Under the pieces are notes generated by a model that ran no database searches, was not told the DNA's origin, and saw only the letters and a program-made list of their open reading frames with translations. 64,000 nucleotides of DNA from Weissella coleopterorum (GTDB lineage: Bacteria; Bacillota; Bacilli; Lactobacillales; Lactobacillaceae), in the NCBI RefSeq assembly GCF_011304355.1, contig NZ_CP049888.1, positions 1,302,001 to 1,366,000 of the forward strand, read 5' to 3'. Of the stretch, positions 40,714 through 51,435 are shown piece after piece. Positions within the stretch are counted from its first letter, which is position 1. The number at the start of each line of letters is the position of its first letter. The position numbers and the translations under genes are program-made.

Positions 40714-40746
40714 TTTCTAACATTACATAATGATACTTAATATCAC

Positions 40747-41163
40747 CTAAAATGTCAATACTTTTGATAAAATTCCATTGATAAATTTAGCCGACGACTC
40801 ATCTGTAAACTCTTTGGCCAAATTCAAAGACTCGTTGACGGCAACTTTGGTTGGCACATCACCTTGACTTGCCTCGAAAATTGCAATTCGCATAATTTCT
40901 AAATCAATTAAGTTGAGTCGGTCCAGCGTCCATCCTTCAATTAAATATTTAGAAATCATCAAATCTGCATCATCTGAATAAGCTTGGACCTTTTGAACTA
41001 ACTCTAAGACCTCAGTTGGCGCCTCTGAAATATTTTCCAATTCTGGATCACCAGCGAGCGCTTGCTTAATTACTGCTTCAGGTTGTGCATCTAAATTAAC
41101 TGATAGTCCAAACAAGGCTTGTAATGTCACCTGGCGAATTGCGTGTCGTGTTAGTGTCGCCAT
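40747..41163 (-). CDS. nusB: Transcription antitermination factor NusB
   Basis: 138-residue all-helical protein of the rRNA antitermination complex. Conserved blocks TRHAIRQVTLQALF, ILRIA-type helix (here IMRIAIFEA) and KVAVNESLNLAKEFTDESSAKFINGIL are present. Its start overlaps the asp23 stop by one base; last gene of efp-asp23-nusB. Confidence 0.96.
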   Translation of the reverse strand: MATLTRHAIRQVTLQALFGLSVNLDAQPEAVIKQALAGDPELENISEAPTEVLELVQKVQAYSDDADLMISKYLIEGWTLDRLNLIDLEIMRIAIFEASQGDVPTKVAVNESLNLAKEFTDESSAKFINGILSKVLTF

Positions 41164-41600
41164 TACTTGTTATCCTCTTCTACTTGCTCATCTCCAAAGA
41201 GATTATTTGGATCAATTTCTGATTCGAGCTTTTCTGATAATACCCCGATTACATGAACGTCAACTGTCGGAACATCGATTCCAAGCATTGCATGCATTTG
41301 AGTTTTAATTTGTGTTTGAATCATGTGCGCTACCTTAGGTACGGCTACACCGTAATTTAAGTCAACATAAACCTCAATTTGAAGATTTCCTTCGGCATCT
41401 TGATTAGTACTAATTCCCGTCCCATGTTGATCTTTATAACCCAAAACTTCTTTAGCTCGTTCTCCAAAAGTACCACGTAAACGAGCAACACCTTCAACTT
41501 CACGCGTTGCCAATCCAGCGATAATATCCAGCACTCGAATGTTTACGCGCGTTGACCCATTTTCAGTTTGTGTTAATAAAATTGTTTCTTCAGCAGCCAT
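41163..41600 (-). CDS. Asp23/Gls24 family envelope stress protein (YqhY)
   Basis: 145-residue protein with the family block VNIRVLDIIAGLATREVEGVA near 19-39 and the C-terminal VHVIGV strand. The family is linked to envelope stress; YqhY-type members sit before nusB in Firmicutes, as here. No membrane segment. Confidence 0.9.
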   Translation of the reverse strand: MAAEETILLTQTENGSTRVNIRVLDIIAGLATREVEGVARLRGTFGERAKEVLGYKDQHGTGISTNQDAEGNLQIEVYVDLNYGVAVPKVAHMIQTQIKTQMHAMLGIDVPTVDVHVIGVLSEKLESEIDPNNLFGDEQVEEDNK

Positions 41601-41641
41601 TTGATCGTCCTCCCTGTTTTAGTAAGTTCTTTTAGACAATT

Positions 41642-41680
41642 GAAGCGCCCACCAATCATATCAATCTGGTAGACGCTTCG
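41642..41680 (-). other. 13-bp hairpin between efp and asp23, no T tract
   Basis: GAAGCGTCTACCA pairs TGGTGGGCGCTTC on the minus strand with G-U pairs. Without a T run it is not a normal terminator; it could be a processing or partial attenuation site inside the operon. Confidence 0.4.
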
Positions 41681-41699
41681 AAATGGAGTCATTCACCAA

Positions 41700-42263
41700 T
41701 TATGCACGTGAAGAGTATGATCCACCATTATCCGTATTAACAATAAGTTTTTCACCAGCATTGATGAAATCAGGAACAGTAATTACTAATCCAGTTTCCA
41801 TTGTAGCAGGCTTACCACCACCATTAGCAGTCGCTCCCTTAATTCCAGGTTGTGTTTCCGCAACTGTTAACTCAATGGTTTTAGGAACTTCAATTCCTAA
41901 CAATTCGCTCTCATAATAAGTAACTTTAACATCAGTTCCTTCTAATAGATACTTCATTTCATCTTCAATTCGGTCAACTGGAATAGCGATTTGATCATAC
42001 GTATCCATATTCATGAAGACACGATTATCGCCATCAGCATATGAATACTGCATTGGTGAAGTTTCAATATTAGCAGTTTCAAACTTATCACCAGGTCGGA
42101 AAGTAACTTCATTTACCGCCCCAGAACGTAAATTTTTTAACTTTGAACGGACAAACGCTGCCCCTTTACCAGGCTTAACGTGTTGGAATTCCAACACTCG
42201 CCAAATTGAGTTTGAGTATTCAATTGTCAAACCCGTCTTCAAATCATTCATTCCAATGGCCAT
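41700..42263 (-). CDS. efp: Elongation factor P
   Basis: 187 residues; relieves ribosome stalling at polyproline. The loop [17 protein letters not shown] holds the Lys at position 33 or so that is modified in many species. Domains II and III end with [12 protein letters not shown], an unusual short tail after the standard GxYxxR. First gene of the nusB operon. Confidence 0.96.
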   Translation of the reverse strand: MAIGMNDLKTGLTIEYSNSIWRVLEFQHVKPGKGAAFVRSKLKNLRSGAVNEVTFRPGDKFETANIETSPMQYSYADGDNRVFMNMDTYDQIAIPVDRIEDEMKYLLEGTDVKVTYYESELLGIEVPKTIELTVAETQPGIKGATANGGGKPATMETGLVITVPDFINAGEKLIVNTDNGGSYSSRA

Positions 42264-42353
42264 GATTAAAATCTCCTAAAAATTAACTTTTATATGTATA
42301 AATATTACCAGAGTTACTATTAAAAAACCAGCTTTATTAGCTGAAACATCGAA

Positions 42354-43193
42354 TTACTTATACTTATCTTCCAATTTAGACATCCACCAACCAATTGCGA
42401 TCCCCCCTAGCATTAATAGCAGTGCTAAAGCGAAAGTCCCCACCTTAGCACCTTGGTAGTTAGCTACGGGTGGCATCAAAATTAAACCAATTGACGCTAG
42501 GACTATTCCTAAAATAAAATGATAAACTTTTGCATAATATTTTTTTAATAAAATCAACATAAGCTTTGATAGAGCTAGCAATGTTATAACGGCACCGATG
42601 GCGATAGGAATTAGGACACTTAGATCCCCTGATTTAAATCCCTTTAGCATTGGTTCAAACAAGCCTAAATAAAGTAAGAGGTTAGACGGACTTAATCCAG
42701 GTAAAATAACCCCTAATGCAATTAAGCATCCAGCTAACATCCAGCTAACAAAACTAGGTGTTAGCACCCCAAAAAGAGTACTCAAATTATATAAAAACCA
42801 ACCACCTATTCCAGCTGTCAACAACAAAACCACCCAGTCATTAGTTTGACGCCCCTGTAAGCCTGCTGTCTTAAACAGGGCCGGCAAGGTACCGATAATG
42901 GCTCCCGCAAATGCCCAGAGCACTAACACCTGGTAGTTCGCTAAAAGGTACTCCAATGGCGCACTTAAAAGTGCTAACCCTAAGATTCCTCCGATTCCAA
43001 CTGGCACAAAATACCAAAAATCAAATCTAAAACGCTGTCTAACATTCCCCATAAACCGAAGTAGACGTTCATAAATGCCCAAAATAGCTGCTAAAACGCC
43101 ACCAGAGACTCCAGGTAAAATAAATCCTAATGCTAAGATCATGCCTTTAATTAATCGGCTAATCCAGTTTGTTACATTGCTCGTTTTAATCAA
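42354..43193 (-). CDS. DUF368 family membrane protein
   Basis: 279 residues with about eight hydrophobic segments; conserved LPGVSGGVLAAILGIYERLL near 23-42 and a second LPGLSPSNLLLYLGL are the internal-repeat signature of DUF368, a family proposed to move undecaprenyl phosphate across the membrane. Single gene between efp and pgi. Confidence 0.88.
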   Translation of the reverse strand: MIKTSNVTNWISRLIKGMILALGFILPGVSGGVLAAILGIYERLLRFMGNVRQRFRFDFWYFVPVGIGGILGLALLSAPLEYLLANYQVLVLWAFAGAIIGTLPALFKTAGLQGRQTNDWVVLLLTAGIGGWFLYNLSTLFGVLTPSFVSWMLAGCLIALGVILPGLSPSNLLLYLGLFEPMLKGFKSGDLSVLIPIAIGAVITLLALSKLMLILLKKYYAKVYHFILGIVLASIGLILMPPVANYQGAKVGTFALALLLMLGGIAIGWWMSKLEDKYK

Positions 43194-43303
43194 CTCTCCG
43201 CTCCTATTCGTTTCAAATTAATTTGAATGAGTAATACATTTGCCTATATCAGATTACCAAACTGAACTTAATAAACCTTAAAGCGTACTTAATTAATAAT
43301 AAA

Positions 43304-43331
43304 AAAGTTAGGTTGATCATAACCTAACTTT
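43304..43331 (-). terminator. Terminator of pgi
   Basis: AAAGTTAGGTT / AACCTAACTTT, six-base loop, followed by TTTATT on the minus strand. Confidence 0.85.
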
Positions 43332-43359
43332 ACTTTACTAATTTTTAATTCCAATGGAT

Positions 43360-44703
43360 TTATAGGCGTTCACGTAACGCAGTGGTTAATTCTTCATAAC
43401 CAGGCTTACCTAACAAGCCAAACATATTCTTTTTATAAGCCTCAACCCCTGGTTGGTTGAAAGGGTTCACCCCGTTCAAATAACCTGAAATTCCAACAGC
43501 AATTTCAAAGAAGTAAATCATATATCCAAGATGGTACGCGTCTTGTTGCTCAATTTCAACAACCATATTTGGGACACCACCATCGACATGAGCCAACAAC
43601 GTCCCATCAGATGCCATCCGATTAACATAACTCATCGTCTTACCTTGTAAGTATTCCAAACCATCGTCAGCTTCCATTTCAGGAATCACAACATCTGATG
43701 CTGGGTTGGTAACCCGTACAAGCGTTTCAAAAATATTTCGACGTCCCTCTTGAATATATTGCCCAAATGAATGTAAATCAGTCGAGAAATTACCAGAAGC
43801 CGGAAAAATTCCCTTACCATCCTTACCTTCTGATTCACCTTGCAATTGCTTCCACCATTCACCAAATTGAACTAAAGTTGGCTCATAGTTAATTAACAAT
43901 TCCGTCGTATATCCTTTACGGTAAAGGATATTACGGTACGCTGCATATTGATAAGCTTCATTTTTTTGCAAATCGGCATCAGCATAATCATTCTGTGCCG
44001 CAGCAGCCCCAGCCATCAATTGTTCAATATCACCACCGGCTGCTGCAATTGGTAAGAGTCCCACCGCTGTCAAGACTGAAAAACGTCCTCCGACTCCGTC
44101 AGGCACAACAAACTCTTCGTACCCTTGATCATCAGCCAAGGTTTTCAAAGCTCCTCGCTTTGCATCTGTTGTTGCAAAGATACGTTCTTTAGATGCTTCA
44201 GCCCCATATTTGTCTTCTAACATTTGTTTGAAGACACGAAAGGCAATGGCTGGCTCAGTTGTCGTCCCTGATTTTGAAATCACATTAACTGAGAAATCTC
44301 GGTCACCAATCAACTTAATTACGGAATTAAGGTATTGACCTGAAATGTTATTTCCCGTAAAGATAATTTGTGGAAATTCTCGTTCGCCATCCGAATATGC
44401 AGAATTAAAATAATCGTTTAAGAAGTCTACCGCTGCTCTGGCTCCTAAATATGATCCACCAATCCCAATCACAACTAGAACTTGCGAATTTTTTTTAATT
44501 TTTTGAGCAGCCGCTTGAATTCGTGCAAACTCTGCTTGGTCATACTCCGTTGGTAACTTAATCCAATCAGTATATGCAGCCCCAGCCCCAGTTCCTTGTC
44601 GTAACATTTCATCCGCTACTGTAACCATAGGTTGGATCATTGCCAACTCTTCATCATTTACAAATGATGTTAATTTACTCTTATCAAAAGATAACGTCGT
44701 CAT
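43360..44703 (-). CDS. pgi: Glucose-6-phosphate isomerase
   Basis: 447 residues; interconverts glucose 6-phosphate and fructose 6-phosphate. [47 protein letters not shown] and the C-terminal [16 protein letters not shown] are the family signatures. In a heterofermenter it feeds or drains the phosphoketolase route. It is 37 bases after galM, so may share its transcript. Confidence 0.97.
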   Translation of the reverse strand: MTTLSFDKSKLTSFVNDEELAMIQPMVTVADEMLRQGTGAGAAYTDWIKLPTEYDQAEFARIQAAAQKIKKNSQVLVVIGIGGSYLGARAAVDFLNDYFNSAYSDGEREFPQIIFTGNNISGQYLNSVIKLIGDRDFSVNVISKSGTTTEPAIAFRVFKQMLEDKYGAEASKERIFATTDAKRGALKTLADDQGYEEFVVPDGVGGRFSVLTAVGLLPIAAAGGDIEQLMAGAAAAQNDYADADLQKNEAYQYAAYRNILYRKGYTTELLINYEPTLVQFGEWWKQLQGESEGKDGKGIFPASGNFSTDLHSFGQYIQEGRRNIFETLVRVTNPASDVVIPEMEADDGLEYLQGKTMSYVNRMASDGTLLAHVDGGVPNMVVEIEQQDAYHLGYMIYFFEIAVGISGYLNGVNPFNQPGVEAYKKNMFGLLGKPGYEELTTALRERL

Positions 44704-44740
44704 AATTATTACTACTCCCGTCTAAAACTATCCATGAAAT

Positions 44741-45774
44741 TTATAAGTTCTTAAAAGCGTATGTTGTGGTATAAGTTTGCTGTTGATTAGCAGGTAACAC
44801 AATATCCCCAAACTCAGGATGATGGATTGAATCAGATAATGTTTGCGCCTCTAGGGCAACTCCGTTATATGGATGCTCAGCTAAAAATGCTGCTTGATCC
44901 TGATAGTTATCAACTTCTGGATTTGTAATAAAGAATACAACCGCATTTCGGTCAGTCGTCATTTCGACTGCACGTTTTGATTTAGGATCCGAAAGGACTA
45001 CATTAGGATTATTATGTGCGTTCAACGCGAATACATCATCAAATTTTTTATCAAAATCATCTGAAGGAATACGGGTAATTGCATCCCCAATTGTAGTAAC
45101 ATCATTAAAATCATAAGCCGTTCCAGCAACTGGCAATAATTTACCAGTTGGAATCTTGTCCGTCTTTCGTAGTTCCATATAGCGATCTGCTTTAATTTGA
45201 AGTTGCATTTGATTTGCATCACTGCCTAGACCACCCAAATTAAAGTACACATGTGAAGTTGGATTAAAAAGCGTTGCTTGATCTGAAAGCGCATTAAATT
45301 CAAGACTAACTTCATCATTATCAGACAAAGTATAAGTCACAGTTGCTTGCATGGTTCCCAGAAAATGATCTTCAGATTCATTTAACACAGTTGCAAAAAC
45401 GACGCGATTATGAAGTTCATCAATTTCTTTAATTTCCCAATTCCGATGAGAGAAGCTCTTTTCCCCACCGTGTAAAGTATTAGAACCTTCATTTTGATCT
45501 AATTGATAATGCTGTCCCTCTAAATCAAAACTAGCACCATCAATACGACCCGCCACACGACCAACAGCATTTCCAATAAAATAGTTATTATTTAGATAGC
45601 TATCAACATCGTGAAAACCTAACACTAAATCCTGACCAGCGGCAGTCTTAAATGACTGCCAAGATGCCCCCAAGAAACTAACCCTAATTGATGTCCATTT
45701 TTGTTCTCAATTTGAATGTGTTGAAGCTCTTCTCCACTTGGAGTTGTCCCTAAACTAGCTATATTAATCGTCAT
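44741..45774 (-). pseudogene. galM: galM, aldose 1-epimerase, one-base deletion
   Basis: Mutarotase of galactose and glucose. The first frame starts MTINIASLGTTPSGEEL at 45774 (AAGGTGG 8 bases upstream) and runs to QLGLVSWG; it goes out of frame at a run of five G on the minus strand (45667-45671). The second frame continues ASWQSFKTAAGQDLVLG and holds the catalytic regions LHGGEKSFSHRNW, TSHVYFNLGG and VALEAQTLSD. Six G would give a normal 344-residue protein. Confidence 0.9.
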
Positions 45775-45821
45775 TTTACTGTCCACCTTTAATTTTTAAT
45801 TAACAGCTTTATTTTATCACG

Positions 45822-45835
45822 ATTAAGCGTTTTCA
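45822..45835 (+). promoter_or_regulatory. cre-like site upstream of galM
   Basis: ATTAAGCGTTTTCA matches 12 of 14 positions of the CcpA site consensus, about 50 bases before galM. Confidence 0.35.
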
Positions 45836-45902
45836 AGTACAAAATATATTATACCAATTCCTATACCAATTTTCCATCCCTTTTCTAAAGTGGATATAAA
45901 CT

Positions 45903-46571
45903 CTAATCTTCAAATTTATATCCTCGACCCCAAACTGTCTTAATTAAATTAATTGGTAGTTTTTTTCGAATCATCTTAATATGCGTATCCACCGTTCGAG
46001 TATCAATATAAATGTCTTCATGCCATACTTTTTGCAGGAGCATCTCACGAGTTAAAACTTGTCGCGGGTGTTTTACTAAAATTAATAATAAGTCAAATTC
46101 CTTGGGGGTTAGATGTTCTAATTTTTCACCCCGGACAGAAACTTCTTGCGTTAATTCATCCACATGTAAAATCGGCGTTAACAGTTCTTGATTACTTCCC
46201 GTCTTATTCTGGTGCATGATTGTTTTTAAAGTTTCCAGTTTTGCCATTAATTGCCGAGCATCGTCAGTTGCACTAATTTGTTCCGACTGCATCTCTCGTT
46301 CATCAACCCACGCCCGTTCGATTTGCTTAGAGCGAAATAAAATAAAACATTTTTTAGGATCAAGGTTTAATTTAAATTGTTGCAATTCAAATTTTGATTC
46401 CACTAACGCGTCATCTAGCATGACTGAATCAAATTGTTCTGGATTATGAGTCAATAATATCTGCGCAAGTTTTACATCACTCACGAATTGAAAATTCCAA
46501 GGCATCTTCTTTAACGTAATTTGGAGTTGTTCCAGCAATTCTAGTTCTTTTGAAATCATTAAAATATTCAA
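45903..46571 (-). CDS. Orphan OmpR/PhoB-type regulator with degenerate receiver
   Basis: 222 residues from a TTG at 46571, chosen because GGAGG lies 8 bases upstream; a TTG 19 codons earlier has no ribosome site. The C-terminal winged helix (about 125-220) is standard (LTPKEFDLLLILVKHP, TVDTHIKMIRKKL, VWGRGYKFED). The N-terminal part keeps receiver-like spacing (ILMIS in place of the acidic pocket, LDDALV for the phospho-Asp strand) but the Asp pair is lost. No histidine kinase is adjacent, so signalling is probably phosphorylation-independent. Confidence 0.82.
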   Translation of the reverse strand: MNILMISKELELLEQLQITLKKMPWNFQFVSDVKLAQILLTHNPEQFDSVMLDDALVESKFELQQFKLNLDPKKCFILFRSKQIERAWVDEREMQSEQISATDDARQLMAKLETLKTIMHQNKTGSNQELLTPILHVDELTQEVSVRGEKLEHLTPKEFDLLLILVKHPRQVLTREMLLQKVWHEDIYIDTRTVDTHIKMIRKKLPINLIKTVWGRGYKFED

Positions 46572-46735
46572 TCGTTGTACCTCCGCCTTCTCTAGCTTGT
46601 TTACCAAATATAACGGAAATATTTTCAAAAATAAAGAAGTTTTTAGTGCTATATTAAAACAAAATTAAAATCCTTTCATATTAAAAAAGTTTCTTTAATA
46701 TAAACGGGTTCAACCTGGCTTTGAACTGTGATATA

Positions 46736-46769
46736 AAAAAAGGTAAAACAAATATGTTTTACCTTTTTT
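46736..46769 (-). terminator. Terminator of the deaminase gene
   Basis: AAAAAAGGTAAAAC / GTTTTACCTTTTTT around a short loop, following codA-like gene on the minus strand. Confidence 0.85.
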
Positions 46770-46788
46770 ATAAACTGACTTGATTAAA

Positions 46789-48060
46789 CTAAAAATTTAG
46801 ATCGATGGTTGCCGGTTGCGTGGTTAATAAAATATTCCCGTTATGAATCGAATATAAAATTTCAGCTCGTTGGTTCAAAGCTTCGTAAAAATTCGGAGCA
46901 TTTAAAATTAAAAATGAAGCCGGTTTACCCACTTCAATTCCATAATGATCCTCGACCTGTAAGGTCTTCGCTCCATTCTTAGTAATAAAACGATATGAAT
47001 CCATAATTTCTTGATGTCCCATAATTTGAGTGGCATGCAGTCCCATGTGTAAAACATCCATCATATTTCCGTTCCCCATAGGGTACCAAGGATCCTTGAT
47101 ATCATCTTCACCAAAAGCCACATTAATATCCTCTTGATCCAGCTCCTTTACTCGTGTCAAACCACGACGCTTTGGATAAGTATCAAACCGTCCACCTAGG
47201 TACATATTAATCAATGGATTCGCAACAAAGTTTAAATTAGCCAACTTTAAAAGCCGCATAAGTTTATACATATATGCATCATTATATGAACCCATCGCAG
47301 TGGTATGTGAAGCAGTAACTCTTGCTTTAAGGCCCGTTTCTAAGGCCAAGGTTGCCATCGTCTCTAAACTTCTTGAGGCTGGATCATCAATCTCGTCCGT
47401 ATGAGCATCGATCAATAAGTTATATTTTTGTGCAAGTTCAAAAACAAAGTGAATTGACTCCACCGAATATTCTCGATTAAATTCAAAATGCGGGATCGCT
47501 CCCAATGCATCAACACCTAACTGTGCAGCCTGCTCCATTAACTCTTTTCCATGTGGAAAAGATAGAATTCCTTCTTGTGGGAAAGCAACTAGTTGTAGTT
47601 CCATCCAAGGCTTAACTTCTTCACGAACCTCTAACAAAGCTCTCAGAGCAATTAAATCTGGATCTGTAACATCTACGTGAGATCGAACAAATTGTAACCC
47701 ATGTTCAGCTTGTAATCGCAACGTTTTCAAAGCTCGTGTTTTGACATCAGCATGGCTTAAGGTTTGCTTTCGCTCTGACCAAATGCGGATTCCGTCAAAT
47801 AAAGTGCCACTTTCATTCCACTCTGGTTCACCTGCAGTTTGAGTTGAATCAAGGTGCACATGCGGATCAACAAACGGCGGGATAACGACACAACCTATTG
47901 CATCAAGTATTTCTTCATTTGATTTTGGTGTAATTTCCTTAGCAATTGCCGTAATTAAATTATCTACAATTTGAATATCATACAATTCCGAACTATTTTC
48001 GATAGAAACTTGTTTAATTAGCATTTTCAACTCACTTTCACTCAAAGAAATCGGTTTCAT
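46789..48060 (-). CDS. codA: Amidohydrolase, cytosine deaminase (CodA) type
   Basis: 423 residues. Metal ligands sit in PHVHLDS, HVDV, DAHTDEID and the catalytic Asp in GEDDIKDPWYPMGNGNMMDVLHM, the block typical of CodA. It probably converts cytosine to uracil plus ammonia; related isocytosine or other pterin deaminases cannot be excluded. A purine-family permease lies 2 kb away. Single gene. Confidence 0.82.
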   Translation of the reverse strand: MKPISLSESELKMLIKQVSIENSSELYDIQIVDNLITAIAKEITPKSNEEILDAIGCVVIPPFVDPHVHLDSTQTAGEPEWNESGTLFDGIRIWSERKQTLSHADVKTRALKTLRLQAEHGLQFVRSHVDVTDPDLIALRALLEVREEVKPWMELQLVAFPQEGILSFPHGKELMEQAAQLGVDALGAIPHFEFNREYSVESIHFVFELAQKYNLLIDAHTDEIDDPASRSLETMATLALETGLKARVTASHTTAMGSYNDAYMYKLMRLLKLANLNFVANPLINMYLGGRFDTYPKRRGLTRVKELDQEDINVAFGEDDIKDPWYPMGNGNMMDVLHMGLHATQIMGHQEIMDSYRFITKNGAKTLQVEDHYGIEVGKPASFLILNAPNFYEALNQRAEILYSIHNGNILLTTQPATIDLNF

Positions 48061-48101
48061 TCGGATAATTGTACAATAAATTAAGGAATAAAACTACTAT
48101 T

Positions 48102-49133
48102 TTAGCTGTTTTTATCATTCATATTTTTTGAAAAAGCATGAACGTCAAAAACGTCTAAGAAAAATGCCACAATTGGCACCCCTAAAATCAAGCCCCAAGG
48201 TCCCAAAATCCGTTCCATAACAATCAAAGAAATAAATGTGACAAAAACTGGTAAATCAGAACGCGATGCCATTAATTTTGGATGTAACACGTACGCTTCA
48301 AACGTATGGATGACCAAAATAAAGGCCAAAACCTCTCCAGCCAAAATCCATCCGCCCGCTGAAAAGGCTACAATCGTAAGTGGTATCATCGAAATTAACA
48401 CCCCTGCAACGGGAATCAATCCCAACACCAAGACCATGCTCCCTAAGACCAAAGCAGAAGGCATACCTAAGACTAAGAACCCTAAAACTGATAAAGTGGT
48501 ATTCACTAAATCGATCACAATTTGCACCCGAATAATTTGCCCTAAAATATATACGAATTTATTAGATAATTCGAAAATATTACTGAAAAAACGTGGGAAT
48601 TCTGAGGTTTGAAAACGCCGACCAAACTTCTTTAACGGATTTAAACTAATTGCATATACAAAACTTAATAAAAGCGCTAGGACCGTTTCCGTGATCCCCT
48701 TCCACAAGCCTTGCAAGGTTTGTAAACTAACATGCAGGACGGAAGTCAATCCACTTGTAATTTTGTCATCCAAATTCGTTTTTGCTAAATAATCATTCAC
48801 TTGATCAGCCAATTTAGGTGACTTCTCATAAGCATGGATGATTGATTGAATCAAACTCACCACTTCTTTGTAAAACATTGGCGCAACAAACGATGTTATC
48901 AAAAATAATCCAAAAATAATTATGATATAAAAGATCGTAACGCCTACTACATATGGTAATTTAGTCCATTTCTTGATCCAACGTCCACCTGAAATTCCAA
49001 TTGAAGCAAAAATAATAATTAACAAAATTGTTGGCATAAATGAACGAAATAAATAAATTACCCCAATCATAAAAATCAACGTTAGATACCTTTGTGTGCG
49101 GTCATTAAACCACCAATTTTTAATGTCTTCCAT
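48102..49133 (-). CDS. AI-2E family transporter (PerM/YdiK type)
   Basis: 343-residue membrane protein with about eight segments; NKFVYILGQIIRVQIVIDLVNT and LGLIPVAGVLISMIPLTIVAF are family blocks. Members move autoinducer-2, other small molecules or ions; substrate unknown. Confidence 0.85.
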   Translation of the reverse strand: MEDIKNWWFNDRTQRYLTLIFMIGVIYLFRSFMPTILLIIIFASIGISGGRWIKKWTKLPYVVGVTIFYIIIIFGLFLITSFVAPMFYKEVVSLIQSIIHAYEKSPKLADQVNDYLAKTNLDDKITSGLTSVLHVSLQTLQGLWKGITETVLALLLSFVYAISLNPLKKFGRRFQTSEFPRFFSNIFELSNKFVYILGQIIRVQIVIDLVNTTLSVLGFLVLGMPSALVLGSMVLVLGLIPVAGVLISMIPLTIVAFSAGGWILAGEVLAFILVIHTFEAYVLHPKLMASRSDLPVFVTFISLIVMERILGPWGLILGVPIVAFFLDVFDVHAFSKNMNDKNS

Positions 49134-49343
49134 TTTTAGCTCCCTCTTCCTAAATAGTTAACTGTAACAACCTTATCCCAAGTCAATTTTCTACCGAATT
49201 CATTAAATACATTATTCTTAATGGATTTTTCACTTTTTAATAATTTAACCTAACAAATTAGTATTATCAACTATTTTAATAGACTTTACCAACATTATTT
49301 GAAAAGTTTGCTGTTCTAACATAATTTTGAGAAAAACAAATTA

Positions 49344-49373
49344 AAAAGCCCTAGTAATTTACCTAGAGCTTTT
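49344..49373 (-). terminator. Terminator of the GNAT gene at 49.4 kb
   Basis: AAAAGCTCTAG / CTAGGGCTTTT on the minus strand (one G-U) followed by T. Confidence 0.75.
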
Positions 49374-49376
49374 ATT

Positions 49377-49907
49377 TTATTTTGATTCCACTTTACTTAA
49401 TTTGGCGACAATTCCAAACATATCAATGGCTTCTAAGTAATGATTACTATCAATATCTGTGGTGGAGCGCATTAGATGAAAGTCGCCGCCCATATTATGA
49501 GAAATAGTATCTGAAGCCTTCACGCCATTTCGTTCATAGAATCGGAACCGTGCTTGTCTTTGTGTCTCATTTTCAGCTGTTGTCTCAGTTAATTCACTTT
49601 CCAAAATAAAGCCGGCAGGATACAGCTCTTTCATTGCAGCTAAAGCCTTACCGCCCAGTCCTCGACCACGTTGTTGTGCCTGAGTGGCAAAATATAAGAT
49701 AAATCCTTTTTGATCAGATAAATCAACATGACATAACAATCCGACCAATTGGTCATTTTCAACTAATTTCGATAAATGAATTTTTGCATTTTCATGCGTT
49801 AGATTTACCAATTCTTCAAAATCAAAGCGTTCCGCGATTGGAAAGGCTTCTTCGTAAATAGCTTGCCATGCAGACCAGTCTTGTTGTTCAAGTGGTTTAA
49901 TTTGCAT
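49377..49907 (-). CDS. GNAT family N-acetyltransferase
   Basis: 176 residues, start at 49907 (MQIKPLEQQDW) with GGGGGGA 6 bases upstream. The acetyl-CoA loop reads QQRGRGLGGKALAAM. Substrate unknown. Single gene between the AI-2E transporter and pbuX. Confidence 0.85.
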   Translation of the reverse strand: MQIKPLEQQDWSAWQAIYEEAFPIAERFDFEELVNLTHENAKIHLSKLVENDQLVGLLCHVDLSDQKGFILYFATQAQQRGRGLGGKALAAMKELYPAGFILESELTETTAENETQRQARFRFYERNGVKASDTISHNMGGDFHLMRSTTDIDSNHYLEAIDMFGIVAKLSKVESK

Positions 49908-50020
49908 TTTAAGTCCCCCCATTTAATTTATTCTTAAAAACTGGATGTATTAAGAATAAATTCTAACGGAAGATCCCTCAAGTTTCAAGTCTACATAATG
50001 ACTCCAAATATCTCACAATC

Positions 50021-51313
50021 TTACTCTATAATTTTTGTTTCCCGCCCGGGTAAGATCATATTCAGACCAACGGCCAAGACTGCTGTAACAACAACCGCAT
50101 TTTGAATTACAATGTTGAGCATGGTAGGCATATGCTGGAACAATTGTGGATATGCCGAAATTCCAATTCCTGCTCCAATTGATAAAGCCGCAATCATTAA
50201 ATTACGTTCCATACTAAAATCAACTGAACGCATAATTGTTGTTCCTTGTACTCCGATTGTTCCAAATAAAATTAGCATCGCTCCACCCAAAACTGGATCT
50301 GGGATAATCGTAGCTAAAGCCCCAAACTTTGGTAACATCCCCACAATAATTAAAATGAAAGCTGCTGAGTAAATTGGTTGCTTCGAACGAACTCCTGAAA
50401 GCCGAACCACCCCCACATTTTGAGAAAAAGTCGAGTACGGAAAGGTGCTAAAAATCCCCGACAAGATCACAGCCAGACCCTCGGCACGATAACCACGGGC
50501 CATACTTTTTTCAGTTAACTTAGTACCCGTAATATCCGCAATAGCAAAATACACTCCGGTCGATTCAATCATGGATGTTAAGGCAATAATAATCATAGTT
50601 ATCATGGCTGAAGCGTGAAAAGTTGGTACTCCCATAAAAAATGGCACTGGTAAATGGACCCATGATGCATCTGCAACTGCTTGCAAGGAAACTTGTCCAA
50701 TCAATCCCGCATAAATCGTTCCCATAATAATTCCTAATAAAATGGCAATTGATTTCAAGAAACCTCTGGTGAAAATATTTAAAATAATAGTCACTATAAT
50801 AGTTACTGCGGCAATTGATAAGTCCGTCATATTTCCAAAACTTTTCGCTGCAATATCGCCACCACCGATCTTAGTCACCGCAACTGGAATTAATGATAAT
50901 CCAATCACCGTAATCAACGAACCCGTCACAACGGGCGGGAAAAAGCTGCGTAATTTGGCAAATAAGCCCGCGATTAAAAATACAAAAATTCCTGCTGAGA
51001 TCGTGGCTCCATACATGGCACCAATCCCTAAAGTGCCTCCAATATTAATTAAAGGTGAAACTGATTGAATCGCAGAGCCTAAAACCACGGGCATTGCAAT
51101 CCCCGTTAACCTTGTTGCCTTTAATTGTAAAAGTGTTCCAATTCCAGTCATAAAAATGTCAACTGAAATCAAATAAGTCATTTGTTGCGGTGTAAAATGC
51201 AGTGCGGCTCCAATCAATAAAGGAACCAAAATTCCACCCGCATACATGGCTAAGACATGCTGGAGCCCCAGAATAATTGATTGCAAAAACTTCGGCTTAC
51301 TTACCTGATCCAT
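50021..51313 (-). CDS. pbuX: Xanthine permease, NCS2 family
   Basis: 430-residue membrane protein with about 12-14 segments. GLQHVLAMYAGGILVPLLIG and the substrate motif region ESTGVYFAIADITG, with FSTFPYSTFSQNVGVVRLSG, match NCS2 xanthine/uric-acid carriers. The start at 51313 (MDQVSKPKF) has GAGGAG 10 bases upstream. A guanine-type riboswitch and terminator precede it, which supports a purine substrate. Confidence 0.9.
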   Translation of the reverse strand: MDQVSKPKFLQSIILGLQHVLAMYAGGILVPLLIGAALHFTPQQMTYLISVDIFMTGIGTLLQLKATRLTGIAMPVVLGSAIQSVSPLINIGGTLGIGAMYGATISAGIFVFLIAGLFAKLRSFFPPVVTGSLITVIGLSLIPVAVTKIGGGDIAAKSFGNMTDLSIAAVTIIVTIILNIFTRGFLKSIAILLGIIMGTIYAGLIGQVSLQAVADASWVHLPVPFFMGVPTFHASAMITMIIIALTSMIESTGVYFAIADITGTKLTEKSMARGYRAEGLAVILSGIFSTFPYSTFSQNVGVVRLSGVRSKQPIYSAAFILIIVGMLPKFGALATIIPDPVLGGAMLILFGTIGVQGTTIMRSVDFSMERNLMIAALSIGAGIGISAYPQLFQHMPTMLNIVIQNAVVVTAVLAVGLNMILPGRETKIIE

Positions 51314-51435
51314 CACTTTAAATCTCCTCTGGTGCGTGCTTGAATGCTCGTACAATCGTCGTTCATCGCAAACACCCCCACCAACACCAAATAAGCATCG
51401 CTGCTTTTGCTGTTCATGAATGAAAAAGTGATTAC

